Source: Temnopleurus reevesii
Lineage: Eukaryota; Echinodermata; Echinoidea; Temnopleuroida; Temnopleuridae
DNA: 64,000 nucleotides
Assembly (NCBI GenBank): GCA_036244855.1
Contig: BQKZ01000074.1
Coordinates: 1-64,000, forward strand
Reading direction: 5' to 3'
In this document: in pieces, positions 1 to 12,811 of the stretch
Layout of the letters: every line of letters begins with the position of its first letter
How positions within the stretch are numbered: the stretch's first letter is position 1
Made by a program: the position numbers and the translations under genes
The notes under the pieces: generated by a model
Databases searched by the model: none
Told to the model about the DNA's origin: nothing
The model's input: the letters and a program-made list of their open reading frames with translations, nothing else

Positions 1-3000
1 TGTATAGCAGCAAAACATTCACTCGGTGGATGAAAAAGCATTTTTATGGGAGAAACAGGTGTGTTGGTTTATATTCTTCTTAGCCTGTAAACTGATCTTG
101 AATATCTATTCAATTCAACACTCCCTTGCTATGTGTAATAGAGTTGAAATGTGGAAAGGAATCCGTACTGGTTGGCAGCTATGCATTCTCCACAACGGCT
201 GGAACCTAAATGAGTTTTAGAAGATTTGGAAATTTTAGAAGTTTGGCGACACCCATGCTCATTTGATTTCTTTCTTTTTTTTCTGGAGCATTCCTCCCCA
301 TATAGCCTTCCAACCCCCCCCCCCAGACAAACCATTCATACCTCTATTAACACAGGTCCTTCATTTCTTCCATGTTTTATGTACCCATCCCAATTCTCTT
401 CCTACATACTTATTTGCAACAATTCCCATAATTAGCTATTTCTCTATCCCAATGAGATATCAAGCATCGTAAATCAACAATATCCGCATTAACATTTAAA
501 AGAAAGAGGGGTGAAATTTATTAGATATATCATCTCGTCAAACAGATAAGTGAGTCAAGTAGATCGATGGTTTCAGTTTCGGAAGGAAATTTGGGAATTT
601 TTATGTGCCAATAGAATGCAATCCCTCGTGCTTTGGCACCCTTTCTCTTTATCATGTCTGCTTTTCTGAAGTTTTTCTTAAATAGTAGGCTGGATTTCAC
701 TACCTCATGCTTGTTCTCAAAATTCTGAAAAGAATTTGTTTAATTTATCATGACCTATATTTTGCTCATTTTACAAGAAACCGTGTTGCCCCAAAACTAC
801 TAATATTATACAGAAACCTTCCTTGGCTCTATACACACATAACCTACAGTCAAATTCAAAACAAAGAATATCACTTTTCCAATAGTGGTTGTGGTTAATT
901 ATAGTAATTGACTTGGTTAAAAATAAAGTCCACAATGGAAAATAATGCACTTGGAACGTCACCCAACTTTGGTACACTAACAACCAGCCACAAAAACTTC
1001 CCAAATTACTTTTCCTTGCTCCCGCAAACTCATTCCACAAATTAGCATGACTGGTTTCCACTATGCAACTGTTGATAGAAGTTATAAAAAATCATAACTA
1101 GACTGATAAAGAAATTGCCTACTGCGATCGGATCATTTCGTGCAGAAAGGATCTGCCGCTCGGCCAAGTGCGTGCACCCAACCACACACTGGCTGTAGCA
1201 ATGATTTTATCGTCAACTAACGTCTGTTTTTTGCGTTCCCCACCAATCTTGACGATTGATCGTATTATTCTGGCCTTTCTATCCCCTCTTTGACACTCAA
1301 TTTCATGGCCAAAAACTTCCAGTCAACAAAGGAGAAAGGTAGAAATATGAAAGGATTTGAATTATGAGAATTGATTTTATGATTGGAAATCTAATCTGAT
1401 TTTCAGAGCTGTTATCATAAATATAGATCTGGATTTTTGGACTAAAAATATTTTGAACTTGGGATAACGGAAGCAAAATGGCACAGTAGTATGTCAAACC
1501 TACTGACAGATTTATGTTTATAGAAGTTTTCTGCAGAAATTTCTTTCTGTCCAGCTTGAGAAAATTCCTGTTTGTCTTTTTGATAAAAATGTTTTACATT
1601 ATCTGACTAAAATTAATTCAACTGACCAAAGCCCTGTTAATTGAAATTAGAATCGCAAGGAAAATTGCCCCAAATTAAGAACCATATGAGGTAGTCTACT
1701 TTGAATACGAGGTGAAAATATTGAGCAAATGGTACTTGACAAGGATTATAGCAATGTTTTACCAAGATATCCCACAAACCATATCACTTTCACCCTTGAT
1801 CTTTTGAACTTTGGCATGACAAAAGCCATTATCACATTCTTCAGCAAAATTTTCAGATTCAAGTGCACACCACTAAAGGATCTTAATAACTGCGACACTT
1901 TGACAGATATATGCAAAGTGCTCTTACACTACTGAACTGAATTTGAAGGATCAACCACCATTGGAGGGGTCATGACCTTATGACCTCTTAGTGACCTCTG
2001 ACCTAGAGGTCATCATTAGAATAGTGGTGTCGGGTGCCTAGGGAGCATAATATTACTGGGATGAAAGATCCACGAATGTGTATGAATAGTATAGAAGTGC
2101 TGAACAATAGGCATAGCCATTTCATTTTTAGGGGTGATTTTCTAGAAGAATGTGCGGAGAGATTTGTATTAATGGATATCATGGATGGACACCACACAAG
2201 AACCAGGGGGCGGGACTGGTGACAGATTGAATGTAATTACACTCGTAGATGTCTGGACAGCCCTTGTACAAAAATCAGATCATATATATATATATAATCT
2301 TTTTACTACTTTGCTATTCCCAACGAGACCGATCAGATATTCCCAATGCGAAGCTCGAATGACAGATGAAGAATTTCATCAAAATTTGATATCGATATAA
2401 TTTGACATGAAATATCAACCAATGTTGCATTATTCACATATATCCATTAGTTTACTTCAGAAGAGATGCTTTACATGCATCAATGGAATTCTGTCTTCTT
2501 TATGCAATCTTCCAACGATTTCACTAAAATTGTATTTTTCTTCTTTTTAATCATGGATTACAATACAACACTTTCAAATTGAATCACTTTTGAATGAAAT
2601 TTAATGTATAATTGGATCAGACGAGAGAAGACTTGTCATGTTTTAACGCATCCCACAATATGAAATTCATCAATATCTATAGATCTACAAAAAAGTTCAC
2701 ACCCAGCTTCGATGTGTTACTCATTAACGCAGCCAATCCCCATTTAGGGCACACCCTAACACCCAGCCTATACCCATTAATATTATGTCTTCCCTCTTTT
2801 AGCTGCTCTCAATTCAGAAATTGCCTTAATTTTTATATGCAGCCAGAATTGTTGAATTGTAAAGACTGAACATTTAAGTGACCCGTCTTTCTTTTTAAAT
2901 TGAAACACCTAAATTTTTAACATTTCTTCATATGTATGCATTACATCTGCTTGATAGATCTCCAAGTACATCGCTCAATCCACAATGTCATCTATCCCTT

Positions 3001-4437
3001 CTGTTTATTCTTTTTTTATTTTCTTCAATTTTATCTCTAGCTCCAATATTAGAAAAACCTCCAAATCTGTTTACTATTTTCCATCCTATCATCAGTCTTT
3101 CCTTTTTCTTCAGCTATTCGTCATCACCAGTCCTCAAAATTTTCTTTCTGGCAACATAAATCCCAATATACTCTTATATACTCCTGAAAGAAAATGCGTG
3201 ACAAAAGCTCGCAAACATTTTCCTGCTTTATGTTTAAGCAGGAAACAGACCAATTTGTTTCTCCATGTTTACTAGGTATCGATTGCACATGGATGCCAAC
3301 TTAAAACAGATGAAAACGCGATTGGCCTTAAAACAAAAGTTGGCCTTGCTTTTTGTGACGTTAACAGCATTCAGAGCCAAAAGGACTCTTCTGGCTTTCC
3401 AATGCTATGTCGGGCAATAACAGAGCGGCAGTGGACTTACTTCTCAACAAAAATGGAACTGGGGGAAGCAAAATTTGGGGAATATCACATTGAGATTAAG
3501 GGAATTTAAGGAAATGAGCAAAGCTTTAGGCACAATGGACCGTTTAAAGTGTTTTGTACCATGTCTTCTATATATGACTAAATGACTTACTTTCAAGCGT
3601 TAGACTTGTTAAGACTACACATGCTCTCTTTGATAATCTTTAATAAGATCAATATGGAGCACCAAATTCCCGCATAATTCTAAAAATACTGGACAAATGA
3701 ACTCGGAAATGTAAATTTTATGGTCACTGCCATTTTCATTACACAACAAGATAAAAATGATTGAAATGATTTACCAAACTCCCCATAGTTGTTTCATTTT
3801 GTGATGATTTACGTGCTAAATATTAACAATTCAATTTGATAGTAAACCTCTAATAAATCCAGAAAACTGTCTTATATTCAAATTATTTCATGTTAATGAA
3901 GTTAAATGAACAAATTTCTAAATTTCTGAGTTTTAACATTATTCTTTCCTCTTGAAAATCACTTTAAAGAATCTTGAGACAGATTCACCCGTCCCGTGAA
4001 CAACCATTCTCTCTCTTGAATTATGACTAATAATTGGCTGTCAATAACAAGTGTTTCTTGGTTGATAGATTTGGAGTTGTCACCTAGGGGGGCTTGAACA
4101 ATGACATGCCTCGCTCAAGGGACGCCCCATGACACACAAATGAACTTCCAGAGCTTTTCCCGCTAGGAGTATTGGTGATCTAGAAAGTACGATTTCCATG
4201 TCAAGCAGAACATTTGGTTGGTGTTATTGTGCAAAGCAAGTTTTGTAATGGGGATTGTTATCAATTTGGGGATGTAAAATTTATGGGAAAAAAATTAAAA
4301 GAGGAAAAAAGATTGGCCAGTGTTGTTCATTTACGTCTTCCAATCAATTGCAACTTTCTACCCCCTTGAATAGATTGCCCCAGTATTTTTCAAGAAAATG
4401 GAGAATCAGAAAACTGAAAGATCATAAAGATTCCTAC
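1..4437 (-). other. Start of the intron after exon I (partial)
   Basis: The sequence beyond the donor of exon I holds no recognisable second half of Calx-beta 5 in either strand or any frame. It contains a poly-C run (314-324) and a short AT microsatellite near 2283-2295. The next exon should lie to the left of the window. Confidence 0.7.
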
Positions 4438-4620
4438 CTTGGGACAGAGGGTTGTAGTCGACGCCACTCCTGGCGGAACCGTCCTTGGTGAAGACTCTGA
4501 CAATGGAGGTCTGCGAGCTGTCTCCCATGCGGATGACAGGGATGGAGATGGTCACGAAGGAGTCGAGGTCTGTTGGCTCGTCGATGCTGAACTTGGTCTC
4601 TGGGAACTTGATGATTGGAG
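4438..4620 (-). CDS. ECM3: ECM3/FREM2-like exon I: first half of Calx-beta domain 5
   Basis: The acceptor is caatcttccacag and the donor is gtaggaat. The exon is 183 bp, phase 1/1, and joins exon H through an alanine codon. It reads [60 protein letters not shown]. The order F-x-E-x-x-F-x-I-x-E, then I-P-V-I-R-x-G-D, then T-K-D-G-S-A-x-S-G-x-D-Y is a standard Calx-beta start. The partner exon with the rest of the domain was not found in 1-4437 and should lie beyond the left edge. With this exon the count of Calx-beta domains reaches five, the number in FREM2. Confidence 0.88.
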
Positions 4621-5150
4621 CTGTGGAAGATTGGAGAGAAAAGATAATCCATGCATAATTGCTGAAAATTGAGTACCTTTTCTTGGAATCCTCAGGTAAC
4701 ACTACAAAATAATATAGCGTTTATATGTCTGATCCTTCATTTTCTCCAATTTTACTTCACTTTACGAACAGCTCGATTAATTTGGGTGGACAAAATCTAT
4801 TTGTGTCAATGAGAAATGAGATATGAAAGACAAGCTATTCTGAGAATTATTTATTATATAGTGAGCTGGAAGAAAAAAAACTTGTCGAATTGTCTATATA
4901 AGATTTTCACAAATTTTGGACCATGCCATTATATGGGAGGAACCACTTTTTCCAAAAGATCATTAAATTTTTACCATTGATACACTTCCGCTGAATTGAG
5001 GAAGATAGTTCATTGATAACGACTGAAAATGATTAAGCTGTATTATTTTCAACAAACTTGGTTCAGTTCAAATCACATGAAATGGAAACAGCTAGATGAA
5101 TAATTTAGTATATTTGAAAAAAAATAACATTCTTTGGGTGTTCTACTCAC
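4621..5150 (-). other. Intron between exons H and I (530 bp)
   Basis: This phase 1 intron separates domains 4 and 5. It is AT-rich and no other feature was seen. Confidence 0.85.
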
Positions 5151-5315
5151 CATCTCCGACATCGTGGACGGTGACGACGGTCACGTTCTGGTCTCCGACG
5201 ACGGCAGGGACTCCTGAAGCGGTACGTGGTGATCCGAGGACGAGACGGAACGATTCATCGGGCTCGAAGAGGTTGTCATCCATGAGAAGAACTGTGCACA
5301 TCTTGGATCGTTCGC
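5151..5315 (-). CDS. ECM3: ECM3/FREM2-like exon H: second half of Calx-beta domain 4
   Basis: The acceptor is atttttctcatcag and the donor is gtgagtag. The exon is 165 bp, phase 1/1, and joins exon G through a glycine codon. It reads ERSKMCTVLLMDDNLFEPDE, SFRLVLGSPRTASGV, then QNVTVVTVHDVGD. The LLMDDNLFEPDESFRLVLG stretch is the acidic core of the domain, and VTVHDVGD is its last strand. NVT is a possible glycosylation sequon. The cysteine pairs by position with that of exon G. Confidence 0.88.
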
Positions 5316-5926
5316 CTGATGAGAAAAATATCGGAAGAAATTAGATGAAGATGCTAGAATGTCAAAATTATGCAAAATGTAAATTTGATTCTACCTAACA
5401 TTGCTATAAGTTTTCATGGGGAGGCTTGGTTTTGAATCTCAAAATTGTTTAATGAAGTAAATGGTCCATCAGCATATTTGATTGTTTGGTTTATGAATCG
5501 TGGTGGCTTTGCACCAAAAACAAATGTTTCTAACGAATGATTTTTAAACAGTTCAAATCAGGGTATTTGTCTTTATGAACATCTTTAATATTATTTGATA
5601 GTGATTATCCTCTATTACTTTTATACAACTTTTGATTCTTCAATTCATTTTCCATCTTTATACTTAGCGTGTTGAAGCATCATACAACAAAAACGGTCTC
5701 CAACGTTACCATAAAATCAACATTTCAATAGAAAGTCAGAAATCTTGTCGTAATTTCATCTTACGGCTCTAATGCTCCAGTCACATAGGAGCCTGGAAGC
5801 AATATGATTCAACACAACTCCTTGTTCGAAGGCAGTTAACTGAACTTAAAAAAGAGTTGTGTTCAATCATGTTGCTTCCGGGCATCTATGTGACTGGGGC
5901 TTCGAACCCTGAAGCCTCCAACTCAC
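5316..5926 (-). other. Intron between exons G and H (611 bp)
   Basis: This phase 1 intron splits domain 4. About a fifth of it is the palindromic element 5773-5901, placed close to the donor. Confidence 0.85.
5773..5901. mobile_element. Palindromic MITE-like element, copy 3, next to exon G
   Basis: The arms are 47 bp (5774-5820 and 5854-5900) and match at 41 positions. The loop contains AAGGCAGTTAACTGAACTT, shared with copy 2. This is the most diverged of the three copies. It lies in the intron only 25 nt beyond the end of exon G (5927). Confidence 0.7.
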
Positions 5927-6124
5927 CAGGCAAGAAGGTGATGTGTGAAGCCTCAGTGTTGGGTCTCTCATCGTAATCCATCATGACCTGGGCAGAGCCT
6001 TGCCTGGTGTAGCAACGGACGGAGCTCTCGATGGACAGATCTCCGGTACGGATGATCTCGGCAGAGACGCGGATGTCGTTCTCGTTGACTTCGACGGTGG
6101 GGTTCCTGAACTCAACCTTGGGCA
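5927..6124 (-). CDS. ECM3: ECM3/FREM2-like exon G: first half of Calx-beta domain 4
   Basis: The acceptor is tttctcctttttag and the donor is gtgagttgg. The exon is 198 bp, phase 1/1, and joins exon F through a leucine codon (C|TG). It reads [40 protein letters not shown], then [15 protein letters not shown] and ends HITFLPG. It holds more of the domain than the other first-half exons: the split falls after the D-Y-D-E-R loop and F-L-P-G turn. The cysteine in VRCYT has a likely partner in exon H (KMCTV). A palindromic element lies in the intron 25 nt beyond the exon end. Confidence 0.9.
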
Positions 6125-7204
6125 CTAAAAAGGAGAAAGAAATTTATAAAATTTAAATTTTGAATCTCATATACATATTCATGATATTGCATTTTGTGCC
6201 ATTTCCTTCACATCTGAAAGAATATTGTTATTCTATCCCACCCAAAATGGTGGCTAATTTTTTCTTCCTTGCTTTCTGTTTTTTTGCCATTTGCCAAAGT
6301 CCCTTATTCGCAAATTCCAATATGAAACAGGAGGTAACTAAATTGGCATCACCTGTAGATATTGATTTTTTTAAACAAAACAGTCTGACATTTCAAGTAT
6401 TCATATATTGGACAGGTTTAGATGGCCATCAAAACATTCACTTTCATTAGAATTCTTCTACATGAAAAAACAAAATGAAACATGAACAGACGTTTCATGT
6501 CAGTTTTTTCTTCTCTAATATCTCATCCAAAACGCGCACAAGATATGAAACCCGAAGAAGATAGATACAAATGTTTCTAACATTTGTTTCCAATAGAGAA
6601 CCTGTTTGGCAGATCGGGAAGCAGTCGCTGGAACATGTTTTTGACGGAGCTTTGGAGCCGTTTCAAATACATCCAATTTTCTCCCATCTTGTTTACCCCC
6701 TCCCACACACATTTCTAGGTGGCAGGGGTTAACTTTTTTCACCTCAACCCTCTGTCTCTAAGGGTCTTTTAAAGATAAGGATTATATACCATATAAAGCG
6801 TGGGCTACTTTTCTTGTAAGAAAAGGAAAATTTGAAGGATGAGGAGAGTGTCTCTCTTGGGTCTAGTTTCATATTGCTAGTGCATACTTTGAAGATATTA
6901 TCAATAAATTGTCCAAAAAAATTGGATGAGTTTCATACCGCATCCTCAACCCTAAGCTTCTGTACCCCTTCCATTTTAGTCTGCAGGCACAGACCATTGG
7001 CTTTCAGTGTTGCATTTTGTACAGTCCATAAGCAGACCATGAGTCTGAAATTACAGTCTGCATTGAATTCAATGGCTCAATAATATAGTGAAGTAGTCTC
7101 GAAATGCAGACTCTTGATCATATGTACTATGCACATTGCAAAAACCGAAGCCAAGACTGTACCTGTAGACTACTTCCGTTTAATCCCTCCCCTCCTTCAC
7201 TTAC
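6125..7204 (-). other. Intron between exons F and G (1.1 kb)
   Basis: This phase 1 intron separates domains 3 and 4. Its 5' part is occupied by a 196-bp inverted-repeat element (6977-7172). Confidence 0.85.
6977..7172. mobile_element. TA-flanked inverted-repeat element, copy 1
   Basis: The ends are GTCTGCAGGCACAG and the complement of GTCTACAGGTACAG (12 of 14 match), flanked by TA on both sides. The whole length is shared with 45915-46132, including CAGACCATTGGCT, AGTGTTGCATTTTGTACAG and AACCGAAGCCAAGA. The ends and TA duplication suggest a non-autonomous Tc1/mariner-type element. It ends 33 nt from exon F. Confidence 0.72.
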
Positions 7205-7414
7205 GATCAGAGATGGTGTCGTTGATGGTCACTATGGTCTTAGAGGGCGCTCCGAGGACTCCGTTCATTGGCATATTGAGGACAAGCTCAAAGGTCTCTG
7301 GTCCCTCAAGGCGGGGCTGGCCGCGGTCGTCGATGATGTAAACCTTGACGGTCTGTTGGTTCACGCCGGGGGCGAAGTCCAAGTTTCGGCTGATACCGGC
7401 ATAGTCCTCACCAG
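7205..7414 (-). CDS. ECM3: ECM3/FREM2-like exon F: second half of Calx-beta domain 3
   Basis: The acceptor is ctcgctcttag and the donor is gtaagtg. The exon is 210 bp, phase 1/1, and joins exon E through an alanine codon. It begins [20 protein letters not shown], then [34 protein letters not shown] and ends [12 protein letters not shown]-x-D-Y is the classical second-half Calx-beta motif (as in A-G-x-D-Y), followed by F-x-P-G, the acidic IIDD and the E-x-F-E-L-V-L strand. The sequon NDT near the end could be glycosylated. A small inverted-repeat element ends 33 nt downstream of the exon edge. Confidence 0.9.
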
Positions 7415-10400
7415 CTAAGAGCGAGAAAAGAGAAAAGGCAAAAATGTGTGAATTAAATTGATTTGTATGTCTATTTGTCTGTCTTGTATATTATGTTTGT
7501 TTTTTTAAATGTTGGTTGAAATAAAAACATCAGAATCTGACTTGGTCATTGGTTGATTCTTTCTCATTTTCCATCTTTAGAACAGAATAATAATGCCGTT
7601 ATATTTCCTGGGAGTAATCACTACTATACTACAGCCAGCACATGGGGATTAACAAGTTATAAAAGCATACTCAGATTTCTTCAAATAAACTTTAACGTGC
7701 AACAACATCTTATTACACATATCCATCATTGCATGTAGAGCACACAACAAGCAGGCAAAAGAATTCCTTTTTGTTTTGTTTTTTGTTTCATTTTTTTTTT
7801 TTTTTTGTAGGGCTGGGATAGGGATGAATATATTGCTCTGCCCAAGTATAGCTATATAGGCCCAAATATAATATTGTGATGATATTGTGATAATAATATT
7901 GCTATGTCAATTATTTAATTTGACTTATAGCTGTGTTAATAAATGCCTGTTTTTGCTATATAGGACCATTCTATAATATGCGAGCTGATTTGCATTATAT
8001 ATGAAATCCGGAACCAAACATATGTGATACAAGTACTAAGAACCAAATGTAAAGGTTTAATTCGCAGGGGGCACCAAATAAAAATATATTCAATACAAAT
8101 ACAAACAAAAACATAATATATTTTGAGGGGGTTCGAGTACAATGCTAAAGTCATCTTGTAAATACACTTTCCTTACAAGTAATTATGTCAGACTATTCAG
8201 ATATATAATAAACAATATGATATAAACATATGGGATCCTGTAATTCTGCTCGATAGATAGATGCAAAAATTAATTCTCCACTCACGATTAGAAAAGGTAA
8301 TGTCATTCAGAGCAACTAATACAAGCAGTGATAAAAATCCGAAGACCATAAAGGGAAAAATTGAAAATCCCCCAAACAATAAATATGAAATAAGTTTCCA
8401 ATAACCATTTCATACAGGTAAATTACTTGTTTTTATTATAACTCAACCTGGGCTTTACCTTGAGACGGAAATCTTGCATCGTAACCTAATGTACAATTCA
8501 TTGATACAACAGATTGTGTGAAAACTAATCATTTTTTTGTCTGCACTTTAATGGACACTTGACCCCTTTTTTGAGAAAGTCAGGGAGAAACGAAGCAGGT
8601 GAATTATAGCAAAGCCAATGACAAATGTTTGAAATCTATCAAAAAGTTTGATTTCGACTTCCATAAAGGATTAAAACAACAAAAGCGTCTGCTCGACATG
8701 CATTTATTTGTTAATTAAATAATTACTCATGCCATCTGCTGTCTTGTTTTAAGTTCATGAAATATGTAGACAGACCGACACCTGTTCAGGCAAAGTCTTT
8801 TGAAAGGTAACGAGAGACGAAATTCTACCGCAAAATTGATCACAGCCAAAGCAAATGTCATGATATCTGCAGTTAATTAGAGGCCATGATTAGATTTTTG
8901 GAATGTGTAATTAGAAAAGGTACAAAGGATTAGGTGTGAATATCAAAATTGACAGTCATTCCACACATGCATATCTTTTTCAACCAATAACTTTTACCAT
9001 GATCTAAAACTTTGAAATAAAAATCATACGTGTCTAAGTTTAGACTACGGGTAGATGTCTAGATGAACAGGTAAGTTTTAAAAAATTGTCTCATCTTTCT
9101 TTGCATGCACACATCTATACAGATTTACAGAGGAATAGTGACATTTGCTAATACTACACAACAATGGAGAAAAGTTTGACATATCAGATACAAAGTTCAC
9201 AATTTCATGCATTATCACAAATAAAACATCCACAGAGCAACAGCGAAACATAGGAAATGAATATGACTGTCCAAATTAACATCTTTTTTACCAATTATCT
9301 TTCAATGAAGCAATGTAGGAGAAAAGACAGAGAAATTGCTTATTCTATATTCTTTGAGTATCAAATTTTATAATTGGAGCTTTTCAACAACTAAAATGCT
9401 ACTTTAACGCTTGAAGCACATGAACTCAAACGAAACTAACACTTTGATGAGAATGTAAACAGGAATTTCAATAAAAGTAATGATGGGGAGGGAAGGGGAC
9501 CCAGCCTCAAATTTCTAGCCAGAATTGTGACGATTGCCATCAAGGGGTAAAGAAAAAAGATGTTTTGTTTTGACTGCTAACATGGGATAGCACAGGGGAA
9601 ACCCTGCTTACATGTCAAACTAATTCAATATGACGGGAGAAAATCCGAAAAGTCATCCAAATTTTCAAGGTGATATTCTTATTTTGCATCAAAACATTGA
9701 ACAAAACTTTGGGCAATAGTATGCATGCTGGATTATCAGAGTGGACCACAATTTCTTGTTTCATGAACTTTTTGGTTTTGATTTTTTTTTTGTTCATCTA
9801 TTATTTACATTTTTAAAATTGCTACTAACTTTCTGGCTTTAAAAAGTCCTTCAAAGACATAAAGAGACTTGGAAAATTTGGGTTTCAGATACTTTCAACA
9901 AAACAGACGCTACATAATAAAGGTGTCTTTATTCTAAACATACATGTATATTATTCTTCACTGAAATTTTGATACAATAAATAGTTTTCAAATATCCAGG
10001 GGTGAATAATCTTACAAGATTTCTAAATATCTTGATGGTGAAAATGTTGTGACATAGGCGACACCCTTTCGATGACACTTCTACAATGAAAATGGGAAAT
10101 CTTCTAAATATCACTAATTTGGAATAATTTCTGTGCCAAATTCTCTCAAGCCAAAAAGGTTACGTCTTTCCCTTTCTATGCTTCTGATTACCCCCAAAAC
10201 ATTTAAAATCAGATACATCAAACCAGATGATTTTTATTCTAAATGAAAATGACCTTCAAAAGTAATGACCACTGAATTCATGGACATTGTTTTGTAGAGT
10301 GTTTTCTCGTCCTGAGATAACCGATTGTTGATGAATTCTATTTGTTCTTTTTGCTGTAGTTATATCCCGGCCTAACATGTTTTTGCATAGAACTTTAGAT

Positions 10401-11265
10401 TAAAAAAAATCCATTTTAATAAATGCTGGATATCTAAAACTTGTCATAATTTGATTTCAAATTTGTACAATGAAATATGAAGAGTAAAATTAGGTTTCAT
10501 TAAAAGTACTTTTCAAAAGGAAATGTACTATAAGGGTAAATCAGACAAGCATCAGATAAAGGAAAATTGTTTGACGATGTTTAGATGAGGGCATGCATGT
10601 ATCCAAGCAAGGAGAGTTTCCAAGGGAGGAGGAAATCTCGATGCTTAGATAGACAGTCCCTGGATATACAACCTAAGCCCCTCAAATGCTTTGGAGATGA
10701 AAGAACTCGCACTTGTAAAATCTCAGCGCTAAAAGGGCAATATTACAAGGGACAAGAGCTGGACGTTACTTCCATTTAGCATGAACATAGACTAGCTCCT
10801 TGGAACTGGGCTTTTAAAGTTTTATTTCTGCAGTAAATAGTACACTCTACCTCATCAAAATTCTTGCTTCGACTACTAAAAGGACATCCTCCAAACTTGT
10901 GAAAGTATAAGACATAACATCGCAGAGGTGTCAACTGTTCAGGAATATGCATGAGCTAAAAGTTAAAATGTGATAATGTAACACCTGTCCAAAAATGAGC
11001 GAAACATCACAATAACCATATTTGCAACCATTTAGTTGTGATGAAACCCTTGAATTAATACGTAAACTCGCCTTGTTCATATTCCGAAACAGTTGGCAAC
11101 ACTGACAATGAGCAAAAGAATGTTGAATCTTGACAATTCTGACCCGTATAAATTTGGAGAATTATGGATCCTCAATTCTCCCAGATATTTAGCTCCGTTT
11201 GAATATTTAATGCACATATACGATTTTTACAGAAACGGAGAACGAGAAGAAGGGAGAATACTCAC
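7415..11265 (-). other. Intron between exons E and F (3.9 kb)
   Basis: This phase 1 intron splits domain 3. It is strongly AT-rich with a poly-T stretch near 7790-7807. Nothing else was supported. Confidence 0.85.
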
Positions 11266-11415
11266 CGACGGCAGAGACTGGGTTGGATGCTCGTGAGCGG
11301 ACGGTGACGGACGCCATCTTGGATACATCGGTTCCAGTCCTGTAAACGGTAACCTCAACGTACGGGGCATTCTCATCAACCTTGTATTCGGGCTCGGCAA
11401 AGTAGAATGATGGAA
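11266..11415 (-). CDS. ECM3: ECM3/FREM2-like exon E: first half of Calx-beta domain 3
   Basis: The acceptor is cattttctccatag and the donor is gtgagtatt. The exon is 150 bp, phase 1/1, and joins exon D through a valine codon. It reads [20 protein letters not shown], then [20 protein letters not shown] and ends RASNPVSAV. This is the typical F-x-x-x-x-Y-x-V-x-E-N opening and the V-x-V-x-R-T-G strand of Calx-beta. There is no cysteine, unlike exons C and G. Codons mostly end in C or G, which sets the exon off sharply from the AT-rich intron around it. It lies alone, 11.6 kb from exon D and 3.9 kb from exon F. Confidence 0.87.
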
Positions 11416-12694
11416 CTATGGAGAAAATGAGCGAAGTCTGGATAAGTACACTTGCATAACCAAATTGAATTTAAATTCTATTCTAATACATAAAACTGCT
11501 TGTACATTCAAAACTCAATTTTGATATCATTATCGCAAATCAATGGAAATTTCTATAGCATTTCCTACAAAGTGAGATGTCCATACTTTGTATAAGGCAA
11601 TATTTCATATATTGAATTTGTGAAGCAGAAAGCAATTCAATCTTTTGTGTGTTGAAGTTATATGAAATTTTAAGAGATATAGATTCAAATATTTTGTTGT
11701 AACCACAGAATATCATAACATTGTTAGAATGAACTAAAGGCGGTCAAGAGCATGAAAAATCTGAAATCCATTGATCGGTTTTATTTTGAGTAAATAAAAT
11801 AATCTTTTTAAAATCTCACTGTTGGTAATGTAGGTAATGTACCTGCTCGGAATGTTTCTTTTTATTCTATTTTTTTCTTTGTTTAGATTTCAGTCGTTTC
11901 CCTCACCGACTCTTTCCCTCCCATCTAATTCTTCCCTTTGTTAAACCAGATTCAAATATTTAGGTAAACCGTAACTGGCTTCACTCGAAACACCGTTTCA
12001 GATTTTGGTCTTTCGAAGGCCATCTTTTTGTCACAGCGTCTCTCTCTAGTTGCTCCAAGATAAAGAAAAGACATGCATCATCGATGGCATCCTTTCAAGC
12101 ATTTCAAAGTAGCTCATCCAAATGAATTCTTTTCCAACTTTTGCATCATTCCATAAGATTCAGTGACCCGCTATTCACCTTTCCTCAGCGAGATTTTGAT
12201 TGAAAGGGCCACATCAAAAAACAGATATGGGACTAAGGCTTAGAAATTCCAACATTGTGTTTCGAAGGAGAACAAGTGCTCTGTTGCTCACATAGCGATA
12301 AGAGACAGCACATTTATACGGCTGTTACTTTATTACCGTTGCATGGCGTGATATTTAGGTAGAATTGACAGGAAAACATAGAAATCAAACAAAATTCTCC
12401 CGATAACATCTCGGGGTAAACACGGCATTAGAAAAAAAGTATAGTGGTTCTGCATTGATGCTTGACTAAGTGTGAGAGAGGTGTCATTGTTGTAATTATT
12501 AATTGATTAGCTTTAATTGGATTGATGTGTTCAGGAATGCAGAGAAGTCACAATAAAAGTGCATCCAAAGAATTCACTGCAACCTGTGACTTTCGTATAT
12601 TTGATATGAAATGCTGAATCTGTCAACTTAAAATAACTAGCTTGTAAGAGCTATATAAAGATACCTTTTTTGTTGAAGTGAGAATGTTTGCTAA

Positions 12695-12811
12695 AGCCTC
12701 GGTCACATAGGACCCTGGAAGCAACACAATTCACCCCGACTCGTTGTTCTGAGGCAGTTAACTGTGAATTAACATATCGTGTTACTTCCCGGGTCCTATG
12801 TGACCGGGGCT
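12695..12811. mobile_element. Palindromic MITE-like element, copy 2
   Basis: It is the same family as 57005-57135: 32-bp outer arms with the shared GGTCACATAGGACCC core and a loop with GAGGCAGTTAACTGTGAATT. The internal sequence is in the opposite orientation to copy 1. The left flank is TAA and the right flank is TCA, so the duplication may have mutated. Confidence 0.72.

Noticed and set aside
1100..1270. GC-richer stretch near the left edge as the next ECM3 exon
   Set aside because: No frame on either strand gives a Calx-beta second half, and no matching phase 1 acceptor was seen.
7104..7418. Plus-strand frames opposite exon F, and similar ones opposite exons D, H and I
   Set aside because: They are antisense shadows of GC-rich coding exons. 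The minus-strand frames give Calx-beta motifs and proper splice sites.
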